Source of the DNA: Nitrospinota bacterium
Lineage (GTDB): Bacteria; Nitrospinota_A; UBA7883; JACRLM01
Reading direction: 5' to 3'
Assembly: GCA_016208975.1 (NCBI GenBank)
Contig: JACQXA010000004.1
Location: forward strand, 1,737,015 to 1,801,014
DNA: 64,000 nt
Part shown: positions 53,820-61,400 of the stretch, in pieces
Position numbering within the stretch: the first letter of the stretch is position 1
How the letters are laid out: each line of letters opens with the position of its first letter
The notes under the pieces: generated by a model
Told to the model about the DNA's origin: nothing
Databases searched by the model: none
Seen by the model: only the letters and a program-made list of their open reading frames with translations
Made by a program: the position numbers and the translations under genes

Positions 53820-54908
53820 TTATTGTCCTCCGAGTATGTCCAGACATACTCCGGTGGCCTGGTCGAAATCCACCCCGCCGGTGATCTCATATACATCCGT
53901 TCGTTCCAGAACGTCCAGGTATTGCTCCTCCGATGGCGGCGTATCGCTTCCATCGCCATCAGGCAGGTAGAAAAGACCGGCGGATTTCATGAAGGCGGCC
54001 AGCAGGTCCCGCCTTTCCCGCGGGTCCACCCGGCGTGCGTCGAAGCTTTCCACTCCCCGGCTCCAGTTAAGTATAACCAGGCTGGACATCACCCCGGCCA
54101 GGGTGAACCTGCCTTTGCCGTATAGGTCGTCTATGAACACGTCGTACTTATGCTCCAGCCGCCACAACTCGTCGGGCCCCAATGACGAGAAACGGTCACG
54201 ATCCTCGGGAGTCATCACGGCTTTCAGTTTTTCGTTGTTGAGGGCCGTGCCGGGATTAATGCGGGGAAGCTTGGCTACCCCTTTCATTACCGCCACATTC
54301 CCTTCCCGTCTTACCATCAGCCGGTCGTTGCTTATAAAGTCCAGCCCATGCCCTAGCAAATGGAGGGCAAGGGTGCTTTTTCCCATGCCGGAGAAACCGG
54401 CTACCGCCAGCCCCCGGCCGCCCGCCGCCACGCCAGCGGCATGGGCCAACAGGCTACCCGCGGAAAGCTCCGCCTGGATAAACCGGCTGTTGATAAAGTT
54501 GACCACCTGGTTGTCGTTGTCCAGCGAGGGCCCAACCGCCAGGTTTAACCCCGGGCCGAACGCGAACACCATACCGGTGAGCCTTTTGCGCACAACGCGG
54601 CCGTCGGCGAATTCGATATACTCTTCCTTTATCCTGGTTTTTCCAGGGTCAGGTTGTTTTATGGTTAACGACTCGCCGGGGAATTCCGGGGCGGGGCCGT
54701 CTATGGCGTATATCCTTATACCCTCCCTCCCGGTTCCGCTTACGATGAATCCGTCGAAATAGCGTTTAAGCTTTTCCAGCAAAGAGGCGGAATTGGAAAA
54801 AATGGTCATCCGTATCCCGTCGAACGCAAGATCCATCCGCTCGCTGGCGGGGTTCCGGGAAAGTGTCTCTTCGGCCACGCCCATTACCGATCCGGTTTTA
54901 ATCGCCAT
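53820..54908 (-). CDS. HprK-related kinase (GAK-type system)
   Basis: A 362-residue kinase with the P-loop GFSGMGKST at about residues 170-178, followed by HLLGHGLDFISNDRLMV, like the core of HPr kinase/phosphorylase. The N-terminal 160 residues are a beta-rich domain unlike HprK's own. It overlaps the ATP-grasp gene by 11 bp and precedes the CofD-like gene. The target is unknown: no HPr is nearby, and small-molecule or lipid phosphorylation is as likely as protein phosphorylation. Confidence 0.82.
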   Translation of the reverse strand: MAIKTGSVMGVAEETLSRNPASERMDLAFDGIRMTIFSNSASLLEKLKRYFDGFIVSGTGREGIRIYAIDGPAPEFPGESLTIKQPDPGKTRIKEEYIEFADGRVVRKRLTGMVFAFGPGLNLAVGPSLDNDNQVVNFINSRFIQAELSAGSLLAHAAGVAAGGRGLAVAGFSGMGKSTLALHLLGHGLDFISNDRLMVRREGNVAVMKGVAKLPRINPGTALNNEKLKAVMTPEDRDRFSSLGPDELWRLEHKYDVFIDDLYGKGRFTLAGVMSSLVILNWSRGVESFDARRVDPRERRDLLAAFMKSAGLFYLPDGDGSDTPPSEEQYLDVLERTDVYEITGGVDFDQATGVCLDILGGQ

Positions 54909-55779
54909 TGCCTACCTTTCGAATAACGTAATCCGCGTATAACTGGGCCGCGTCCACGCCGCAACCTTCCAATAATCCCCGGAACCCTCCGAACGCCGAC
55001 ACCTCGAACACCACCGGGCCATCACTGGTTTCGGCGATGTCCACTCCCGTGAAATCCAGCCCGAACAGTGACTGCGCGCGCCCGGCCATATCTATCATTT
55101 CCTTGGGCGGGGAGAATTTCTCGTATTTACCGCCACTATTGATAGTGGTGTTCCACGAGCCCCGGCTCACCCTGGCGTACGCCGCCAGGTATTCGCCGCC
55201 AAGGAACGCAAGGCCCAAGTCCCTTCCCGGCAGGCTGATTTTTTTCTGAATGTACATGACGGGGTTCCCGGCTATCTTGAACCTCTCCACCTCATCCCTT
55301 GCTCCGGAGCCGCTACTTATTAGCGCCATTCCCCTGGCCTTGGTGGAGAACATGGGTTTGAACACCGCCTCTCCAAAGCGCTCAACCGCGTCCACGGCAT
55401 CCTCGACGCCTTCTGTGATAACTGTGGGTGGCATTGGGATACCACCCAGGGCCAGCGTGGCCGTGCAACTGGCCCGGTTGAGCATCCTGCCTATATTCTC
55501 CGGGCTGGAGAAAAAGCGCGTACCCGCCTTACCAGCGGCGCGCAGGATTTCCAGCCTATCCATGGCGTTGGGCGAGTACACCTCGCCGATTTTCTTTACT
55601 ATCACCCCGTCAAGCGCGCCCATGTCCGCCCCGGCGCATTTAATGCGCCCCGTGCCCATGTCCACCGACATCCTCTCAACGTCTATCACAGCCGAAAATC
55701 CCGTCCGGCGCTCCACCGCCTGGGCCAGCCTTTCGGTGGACCAGCCACCAGGTATTCCCGCTACAGCAATTCTTTTCAT
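54898..55779 (-). CDS. RimK-like ATP-grasp ligase (GAK-type system)
   Basis: A 293-residue ATP-grasp enzyme. It has the central AVFKPMFSTKARGM ATP-binding loop, the IQKKISLPGRDLGLAFLGG strand pair and the metal-binding end DFTGVDIAE..VFEVSAFGGFRG, closest in style to RimK and related amino-acid ligases. Such enzymes form amide bonds by acyl-phosphate chemistry, so an amino-acid or carboxylate is probably joined to an amine. It sits between the PhoU-APH fusion and the HprK-like kinase, 11 bp from the former. Confidence 0.82.
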   Translation of the reverse strand: MKRIAVAGIPGGWSTERLAQAVERRTGFSAVIDVERMSVDMGTGRIKCAGADMGALDGVIVKKIGEVYSPNAMDRLEILRAAGKAGTRFFSSPENIGRMLNRASCTATLALGGIPMPPTVITEGVEDAVDAVERFGEAVFKPMFSTKARGMALISSGSGARDEVERFKIAGNPVMYIQKKISLPGRDLGLAFLGGEYLAAYARVSRGSWNTTINSGGKYEKFSPPKEMIDMAGRAQSLFGLDFTGVDIAETSDGPVVFEVSAFGGFRGLLEGCGVDAAQLYADYVIRKVGNGD

Positions 55780-55790
55780 ACGTCCTGTCC

Positions 55791-57431
55791 TTAAAAAACC
55801 ACAGCTTCAAGAGGTATCTCAAACTCCTCCCAGGGTTTGCCCTCATGACCCAGGAGTTTCTCCAGGAAATAAACGCCTCTCATGTACATGATCTTGGCGA
55901 AATCTTTCTTCGCCACGAACCGTGTGGATGTGATGAAAGAGCGGGCCAGGCCAAGGGTAAGCCTGGCGTTAAACGACGCGTCGCCCATTTGTCCGGCGTA
56001 TTCGGTGGCGAACCGGTAAAAATCCAGCACCCTCTCATTGATGAGCTGGCGCCGCTCGAAATCGGGCGTCGGGAGCCGGAAATGGGACACCATGAACACC
56101 GACACGTCCTGCAGGTAGTCCGATTCCTTGGACCTGTAAAGGTCTATAAAATGGATTCGCTTCTCGCGATGGTCGTAAAGGATGTTGTTGACGTTGAAAT
56201 CGCCGTGGATGAAAACGGAGAAGGGGGCGCTTAAAGCCGCGTCCAAGTCTTCGGCCCGCCGGATAATTTCATTTAACGACATCACCCTCACCGCGCCGAT
56301 CTGCTTGGCGGTGGAGCCGAAATAAGGATGGAGCCTGCGGGTTTCGGTCAGGCGCTCTGACAACTGGCGCACATACCCGGCGCTGGCTTTGCTAGGCTTC
56401 ATGGTTTTAGCCCATACGCGGCTTAAAAGCTCCTTTAAGGCATCATAGGCTTCTTTCTCCTCTTCGCCATCCCCCTTGGTGGCAATCTCCTCGAATGAGT
56501 GTCCACCAAGATACTCCAGCAGAAGCGCGCCCTCGGCACTGCCGTTTTGAAACCCGACTATCTCCGGCGTCAGGCCCGGCTCGATTTCTTTCCAGCGGGC
56601 AATGTTCTCCCGCTCCATTGCGAGTTTGCGGAGCCTGCCGTGTTTGAAAATGACCTCTTTATCCTTGCCAGGCCCTTCTTTCCTGTGAACCTTGCTTATC
56701 CTGCACCCGGAGCGGGTTCCCCAGATGGATTCCACCTCCACATCGGCGATCGCTCCGGAAATATCCGAGGAGGCCAGCGTTTCCTCCAGCACGCGGTATT
56801 CGTGGATCTTGAACTTGTCACCCAAAATGGAGAAGATCACCGCCTCGCCGATGTTAAGAAGTGAGTCACCGGCGCGTTCCAGATAGCGGAGTATAAAGAG
56901 GGTGGTTATTAGGTCCCCCACGTTCCTGCCGGAGCCCAGTTCCTTCAATATCCTTTCGAAGCTTATTTTGTAAAGCTTGTCTAGCGACATCTCGCTCCGG
57001 CATATCTTGAGCGCCAGGGAGATGTCCCGCCCGGCCATGGCCGCCTCCACCCCTTCTATGGCGGAACCCAGTTCGTCAAAAAACGACTCATAGTCATAAC
57101 GCTTGATGAAATCCTGGGCGGAGAAGTGGCTCATCTGATCGAGGATGTTTATCATGAAGTCGGCGATGCGCTCCAGGTTGGAGGCTATTGTGAGCGTAGC
57201 GCGCACGGAATCCGCCGTTCTTTTGTCCGGCGGCTGGCCTCCGACCATCACAGAAAAACATTTGTTCTCGATGACGCTCTTGAGGTTGTCTATGTAATCC
57301 TCCCGCTCCCGGATACGCTCCCCAATGCGCGCGTCTCCGCCCTCGATGGCGGCCATGGTGTTTTCAATCTGGCGGATTACCTCGATCACCAGCAGTTTGA
57401 ACTGCTCGTTTATGCCGGGCTCAACAATCAT
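55791..57431 (-). CDS. PhoU domain fused to APH-type kinase
   Basis: A 546-residue fusion. The first 230 residues are PhoU-like: two three-helix repeats with Glu/Asp-rich lines such as ASNLERIADFMINI and LRYLERAGDSLLNIG, the signature E-x-x-x-D metal motifs of PhoU. The remainder is an aminoglycoside/choline-kinase-fold domain with the catalytic loop IHGDFNVNNILYD (about residues 407-419) and a metal Asp in HFIDLYRSKE. APH-like enzymes phosphorylate small alcohols. Joining this to PhoU is uncommon and suggests a phosphate-related control of the kinase. Its 3' neighbour is the ATP-grasp enzyme. Confidence 0.75.
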   Translation of the reverse strand: MIVEPGINEQFKLLVIEVIRQIENTMAAIEGGDARIGERIREREDYIDNLKSVIENKCFSVMVGGQPPDKRTADSVRATLTIASNLERIADFMINILDQMSHFSAQDFIKRYDYESFFDELGSAIEGVEAAMAGRDISLALKICRSEMSLDKLYKISFERILKELGSGRNVGDLITTLFILRYLERAGDSLLNIGEAVIFSILGDKFKIHEYRVLEETLASSDISGAIADVEVESIWGTRSGCRISKVHRKEGPGKDKEVIFKHGRLRKLAMERENIARWKEIEPGLTPEIVGFQNGSAEGALLLEYLGGHSFEEIATKGDGEEEKEAYDALKELLSRVWAKTMKPSKASAGYVRQLSERLTETRRLHPYFGSTAKQIGAVRVMSLNEIIRRAEDLDAALSAPFSVFIHGDFNVNNILYDHREKRIHFIDLYRSKESDYLQDVSVFMVSHFRLPTPDFERRQLINERVLDFYRFATEYAGQMGDASFNARLTLGLARSFITSTRFVAKKDFAKIMYMRGVYFLEKLLGHEGKPWEEFEIPLEAVVF

Positions 57432-57452
57432 TCGCTCACGCCAGTACCCGCG

Positions 57453-57713
57453 CTAGGCTCGGGCCTGCCTCTCTTTCCACTCCAGTTTCACTTTGAGCCG
57501 GTAGAAGCCCTCTTTCGGGCTTCCTTCAGCCTTAACCTTCACCATGTCCGCCAATTCCAGGTAAATGTGGCTCTTTTTGGAGCCCAGGAACAGAAGACCC
57601 GCTGAAAGGCCATCCACAATTTCCTTGAGGAGCTTGGCTATGGCCTCCCGGTCCTGATACGACTCAAACTCGAACTCGCCTTGCTCTTCCATGGCCATCG
57701 GCCGTTCTTTCAC
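57453..57713 (-). CDS. Amphi-Trp domain protein 1
   Basis: An 86-residue protein made of one small domain: a predicted helix (AIAKLLKEIVDGLSAG), three strands, and the closing amphipathic strand with conserved Trp, RLKVKLEWKERQA, as in the amphi-Trp family found beside HprK-related kinase and ATP-grasp genes. Its start overlaps the stop of the neighbouring paralogue by 4 bp (ATGA). No signal or catalytic residues are visible; a binding or carrier role is possible. Confidence 0.75.
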   Translation of the reverse strand: MKERPMAMEEQGEFEFESYQDREAIAKLLKEIVDGLSAGLLFLGSKKSHIYLELADMVKVKAEGSPKEGFYRLKVKLEWKERQARA

Positions 57714-57988
57714 TCAACCGCGCCGCTCTTTATGAAAATGCCGTCTTCCGCCGAGGGCTTTTTCTCGTCCCTCCAGGAGAACGAGAGTTTTAGCTTGGCC
57801 TTGCCGTCTTTGCGCTTGGCTTCCACCTCCACCTTGATCAAACCGGCCGGCTCCATGCTCAACTGCCTGTCCTTGGATCCCATGGTAAGCTTGCCGCTTC
57901 CAAACCCTTCCACCAGCGCGCCCAGGTAGCGCACCACAGCGTCTTTGTGAAGTTCAGCGTCGTAGTTAAACTCGTTTTCCTTTGACAT
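57710..57988 (-). CDS. Amphi-Trp domain protein 2
   Basis: A 92-residue paralogue of the protein that follows: helix HKDAVVRYLGALVEGFGSG, strands ending in KLKLSFSWRDEKK with the conserved Trp, and a short tail. The ATG at 57988 has AGGGGGGAA immediately upstream; an ATG at 58003 in the same frame is possible but would overlap the preceding stop without its own site. The pair is probably a tandem duplication. Confidence 0.75.
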   Translation of the reverse strand: MSKENEFNYDAELHKDAVVRYLGALVEGFGSGKLTMGSKDRQLSMEPAGLIKVEVEAKRKDGKAKLKLSFSWRDEKKPSAEDGIFIKSGAVE

Positions 57989-57999
57989 GTTCCCCCCTC

Positions 58000-59181
58000 T
58001 CACGAAAGCCTGTTTTTGTACTCTTCAATCACCCGCCGACGGCTTGCGTTAGCCGCGATGAGCGTTTTGCTGATCGAATGATCGTCCCATGCGGTTTGCA
58101 CGCCTATCTCCCGCCCGGCCTTCTCCGGGTTCTGGAAACGCGGCTCCTTGGCCTTCTCGCTCATGTGGGTGTCGTCCCCCATGAATATGAGAAGTTGCCT
58201 TTGCTTGCCTTTCCTTGTCTTGTTCTGCCGCAGGACAACCTGGATAAGAAACTCAGTGTATTCGTTGGACTGCGGATTCCACACCTCGTATCCGTCCAGG
58301 TCGTAGTCGGCCAGCAGGATAGGCCAGAACTGCTCCGGGTGAGGCACAACGACGCCAGCGCCCAGCGACCTGGCCTCCTCTATCACCTCCTCTGTGGAGT
58401 AGAAATACGAAAGAGAGAAGTTGGCTTTCACAACCTTTTTAACGGCTCCCACGAAAAGCTGTACACGGTTTATCAGCCGGTCGTCAAGGTGGGCGCGGCA
58501 TTCGTCTATATAATCGGTCAGCAGTTTGTTTTTCATGGCCACCTGCGGGGTGACCTGCTCTTTGGCGTAAATAATGGCAAGAAGCTTGCCCGCCAGTGTC
58601 CTGGCCAGCGCCACAATCTCCTCATTGGCGCCAGTCTCTTGGGCGGGCACGGCCAGCCTGTGCTCAAGCGACGGGTCAACGAGGGTCTCCAGGAACTCCA
58701 GCAACTGCCCGGAGCGGTATTTGAAAGTATGCTCCAGCATGGCTTTCAGGGTGTCCGCTCCCTCCACTTTATCCTCGCGCATGTGGAGCAACAGCTGTAC
58801 CTTCCGGTTGAAACCTTTCGAGTAACAGTCCACCTCCACTCCAGCGAAGCCGTCCATGGCCATGATGATGTTATGCTGGGTCGGGATGACCAGCTCGCGC
58901 CGCCTGCTGGGAAACATGTTGTTCACCCTCTCGCGGATGAGGTCCAGCGGGATGTGCTCCGGGTGCCAGTGGACGGCCAGCACAGACTCCTGCCTGGGAT
59001 AGATCCTGGAAGGCTGGGTAAGCGCCAGCCTTTGCTGGGGCGTAAGCTCCGTGGAGATAACGCGCAGATAGGCCTTCTCGTCCCACTCTGTTATTTCCCG
59101 GGAGCTTTGGGCCGCGGAAGGCCGGGGCCGGAGCTGGCGTGGTGGCTTGGGGGCTTCTAATGTCATTGTTCTCTCAGACAT
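58000..59181 (-). CDS. Unrecognised protein with PHP-like metal motifs
   Basis: A 393-residue soluble protein I cannot place by full-length similarity. It has a spaced set of motifs like the PHP phosphoesterase fold: HWHPEH (residues 71-76), HPEQF near 279, GYEVWNPQS near 295 and GDDTHMSE near 334. In PHP enzymes such His/Asp clusters bind two or three metals for phosphate-ester hydrolysis. The middle section is helical. It precedes the amphi-Trp pair and follows a 99-bp gap in which a 9-codon ORF with GGAGG (59188-59217, minus) lies. The PHP assignment is inference. Confidence 0.55.
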   Translation of the reverse strand: MSERTMTLEAPKPPRQLRPRPSAAQSSREITEWDEKAYLRVISTELTPQQRLALTQPSRIYPRQESVLAVHWHPEHIPLDLIRERVNNMFPSRRRELVIPTQHNIIMAMDGFAGVEVDCYSKGFNRKVQLLLHMREDKVEGADTLKAMLEHTFKYRSGQLLEFLETLVDPSLEHRLAVPAQETGANEEIVALARTLAGKLLAIIYAKEQVTPQVAMKNKLLTDYIDECRAHLDDRLINRVQLFVGAVKKVVKANFSLSYFYSTEEVIEEARSLGAGVVVPHPEQFWPILLADYDLDGYEVWNPQSNEYTEFLIQVVLRQNKTRKGKQRQLLIFMGDDTHMSEKAKEPRFQNPEKAGREIGVQTAWDDHSISKTLIAANASRRRVIEEYKNRLS

Positions 59182-59280
59182 CCTGTTTCACTGGCTAAAA
59201 TACCTCTTCAATTTCATGATAATCCTCCGCGCCTCCGCTCGCCGTTAGGAAGAGGTTAATTCCACTCTTGCAACCTGGCG

Positions 59281-60333
59281 CTAAACGCAATCCATTCTTA
59301 CGTAAAACGAAAGACGGCTTGCGGTAACGCGGCTTTTACCGGTGTAGAAGAACGCGGCAAGCCATATTGACTGCAGGAACAGGATCACCCACGGGTCCCA
59401 TAAAGTCAGAAGGCCCCGGGCCGCGTCTATATTCCCCACATCAGGGGGCTGGCCGATAAGCCACATTACCAGGGCCGCGTAAAACGGCGCCACTATACCC
59501 ATGATCTGGTAGGCCGATATCTTCCCGCCGCCCCGGTAGTCGGCCCGTAGGGTTTCCGAAAAGACCCGCCAAAACTGGGTGACGGTTATGGATACTATGA
59601 ACGCCTCCATGAAATAGGCGTTGAGGAACAGCCAGGAGGAAAGGACAGCCTGGGTCATGTAAATCACCGAGGTCATTGCCTGCACTGGAGCCACGGGGAC
59701 GCCTTCCAGCCCGCCCTCATAGGCGATCTTCTTGGTTTTACCGTGGAAGATCATGCCCAGCCCTTTCAGTGTCTTTTGGCTCCATGGACTTAGCGAAGAC
59801 AAGGATACCCCGTAACAGCACCCGAAACTCAAACAGGCCAGCCTGCCTATCCCCTCGCCGAAGGAATAGGCCACCGCCGCCGCTGAAATAGCGGGCAGGA
59901 CCGGCAAACCACCAGCGGGAGTTTCACTGAACAGCCTGTCCACCCCCACGGCAAGCCAGGGGCAAACGATGATACCGGTGAACACCGCCCCGCCCACCGT
60001 GAAGGTGTGGAGTTTCCCTTCCACAATTCTGGCCACTATTTTTGAGGCCGGGGCGCACACAAGAAGCGTAAGTATTATGAAGACCACGGCCCCGGTGAAC
60101 GAGGCGCCAAGAGAGCCGTAGAGGATTATAAAAAGAGCCACGGCGGAGGCGTACGCCGTGGCTGTAAGGAAACCGTACCAGGTGAAATTGACCCCTTCCC
60201 ACTGCCCCTCGCCTATCTTGCGCGCCGGGGCCGAGGCGATCATCTGCCAGCGTTCGCCGGGAAGGTTGCGGAAGCCCCATGCCAGGGCCATACCCGAAAC
60301 CAGCGCCAGCCCGGCTATGAACACGCCATTCAT
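59281..60333 (-). CDS. Lgt-like membrane protein
   Basis: A 350-residue polytopic membrane protein with seven or more hydrophobic segments. The central motif GEGIGRLACLSFGCCYG (about residues 160-176) and HTFTVGGAV resemble prolipoprotein diacylglyceryl transferases with the GR-x-x-C-x-x-x-GCCYG variant. Lgt moves the diacylglyceryl group of phosphatidylglycerol to a Cys. Its place in this operon instead of beside housekeeping genes suggests a specialised acceptor. Its start overlaps the decarboxylase-like gene by 4 bp. Confidence 0.7.
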   Translation of the reverse strand: MNGVFIAGLALVSGMALAWGFRNLPGERWQMIASAPARKIGEGQWEGVNFTWYGFLTATAYASAVALFIILYGSLGASFTGAVVFIILTLLVCAPASKIVARIVEGKLHTFTVGGAVFTGIIVCPWLAVGVDRLFSETPAGGLPVLPAISAAAVAYSFGEGIGRLACLSFGCCYGVSLSSLSPWSQKTLKGLGMIFHGKTKKIAYEGGLEGVPVAPVQAMTSVIYMTQAVLSSWLFLNAYFMEAFIVSITVTQFWRVFSETLRADYRGGGKISAYQIMGIVAPFYAALVMWLIGQPPDVGNIDAARGLLTLWDPWVILFLQSIWLAAFFYTGKSRVTASRLSFYVRMDCV

Positions 60334-61367
60334 GCGTGCCCTCCCCGTTTGAGGTATTCGGGCCAGGCTGTGGCGATAAGGGAACGGGCCCTAAGGTCGG
60401 TTTCTATAAGGGGCTGGTCAAAACCCTTGGAGAACCGGCTCTCCACGCCCGGCAGGCGCATGTTGTGGACTATGTCTTCCGCGAACACCGTCCGGCTATG
60501 CTCGAAAAGGAGCACTACCGTGCTAGAGCCAGGCCTGAAAAGGCTTTTGGGCATCCCTTTTCGAAGGAACATGCCCGGCTTGATATCCTGCGGGTTTTCG
60601 TATTGGCTCTCGCTGTAAACCTGTTTGATCTCGCCTATCATCAGCGCCACCACTTCTATCATTATCACGTGCCCGGCGTTGGCGCCTCCCTCCACGTCGG
60701 TATCTATCACGGTCACCACCCGCTTGTTTTTCGAGTACGGCGTAACCTCGGCCACCACTGCTCCGGGATTGCACGAATGGTAGCCGCCGTCTATCTCGTA
60801 GATGTCCACTACCCTTCCGGATACCGGCACATGGTTGTAGTGATACTTTTCCGGAGTCAGGCGGAAGATGGCGAAATCCCCGTCCACCATCTTTTCAAGC
60901 CAATGGGTTTTGTCATACCCCACCAGATCTTCCATCTCGAAATATTTGCCTTTCAGGTAGATATAAGAGTTCTCCCTGAACGAGCCGATTATCACCCGCG
61001 CGTCCGAAGGGGCGACTATGGCGTAAGGGTCGTCAGGCATGGGGCGGGTTTCCCAGTAGCGTATTTTGCGTTCGAAAAGCTTTCTGTAAGTGGTGAAGGT
61101 CTCCGGGTCTTCCAGGCATTCCGAAAGGTCTATCTCCCCCTCATCCAGAAACGATTTGCCGCCGAAAAGCCTGTGGCCGAAAGGCATGTCGAAATTGAGA
61201 TACCCCAGTACCGAGGAACTCCAGGAACTGGTGAGCGCCCGGAACAGCGCCGGGGCGTTTTCCCGGGCGTTGGCGTAAAGATACCGCACGGCGGCGTCAC
61301 CGAACAGTTTCTCCGTTTTTATCTCGCCACTGTCGCGGTCTATGTACTGATGTTGCGTGGTTTTCAT
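60330..61367 (-). CDS. Phosphatidylserine decarboxylase-like enzyme
   Basis: A 345-residue protein of the PSD family, which makes phosphatidylethanolamine through a pyruvoyl group formed by self-cleavage. The elements of the catalytic set are visible: Asp in VAPSDARVI (about 119), His in YHYNHVPVSG (about 175) and the cleavage region RPGSSTVVLLF (about 275-285) with Ser in place. The longer N-terminal part and the GSST form of the motif set it apart from the housekeeping Psd. ATG 61367 has GGGAGG upstream. Confidence 0.8.
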   Translation of the reverse strand: MKTTQHQYIDRDSGEIKTEKLFGDAAVRYLYANARENAPALFRALTSSWSSSVLGYLNFDMPFGHRLFGGKSFLDEGEIDLSECLEDPETFTTYRKLFERKIRYWETRPMPDDPYAIVAPSDARVIIGSFRENSYIYLKGKYFEMEDLVGYDKTHWLEKMVDGDFAIFRLTPEKYHYNHVPVSGRVVDIYEIDGGYHSCNPGAVVAEVTPYSKNKRVVTVIDTDVEGGANAGHVIMIEVVALMIGEIKQVYSESQYENPQDIKPGMFLRKGMPKSLFRPGSSTVVLLFEHSRTVFAEDIVHNMRLPGVESRFSKGFDQPLIETDLRARSLIATAWPEYLKRGGHA

Positions 61368-61400
61368 AAATCTGTCCTCCCGTAACGCCGTTTCCGGCGG

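Noticed and set aside
57982-59160. A 392-codon plus-strand ORF opposite the PHP-like gene
   Set aside because: It mirrors the minus-strand gene almost exactly. The minus-strand reading has organised metal motifs and fits the operon, while the other has no motif and no ribosome binding site.
60336-61385. A 349-codon plus-strand ORF opposite the PSD-like gene
   Set aside because: Antisense shadow; the minus-strand product has the decarboxylase catalytic set.
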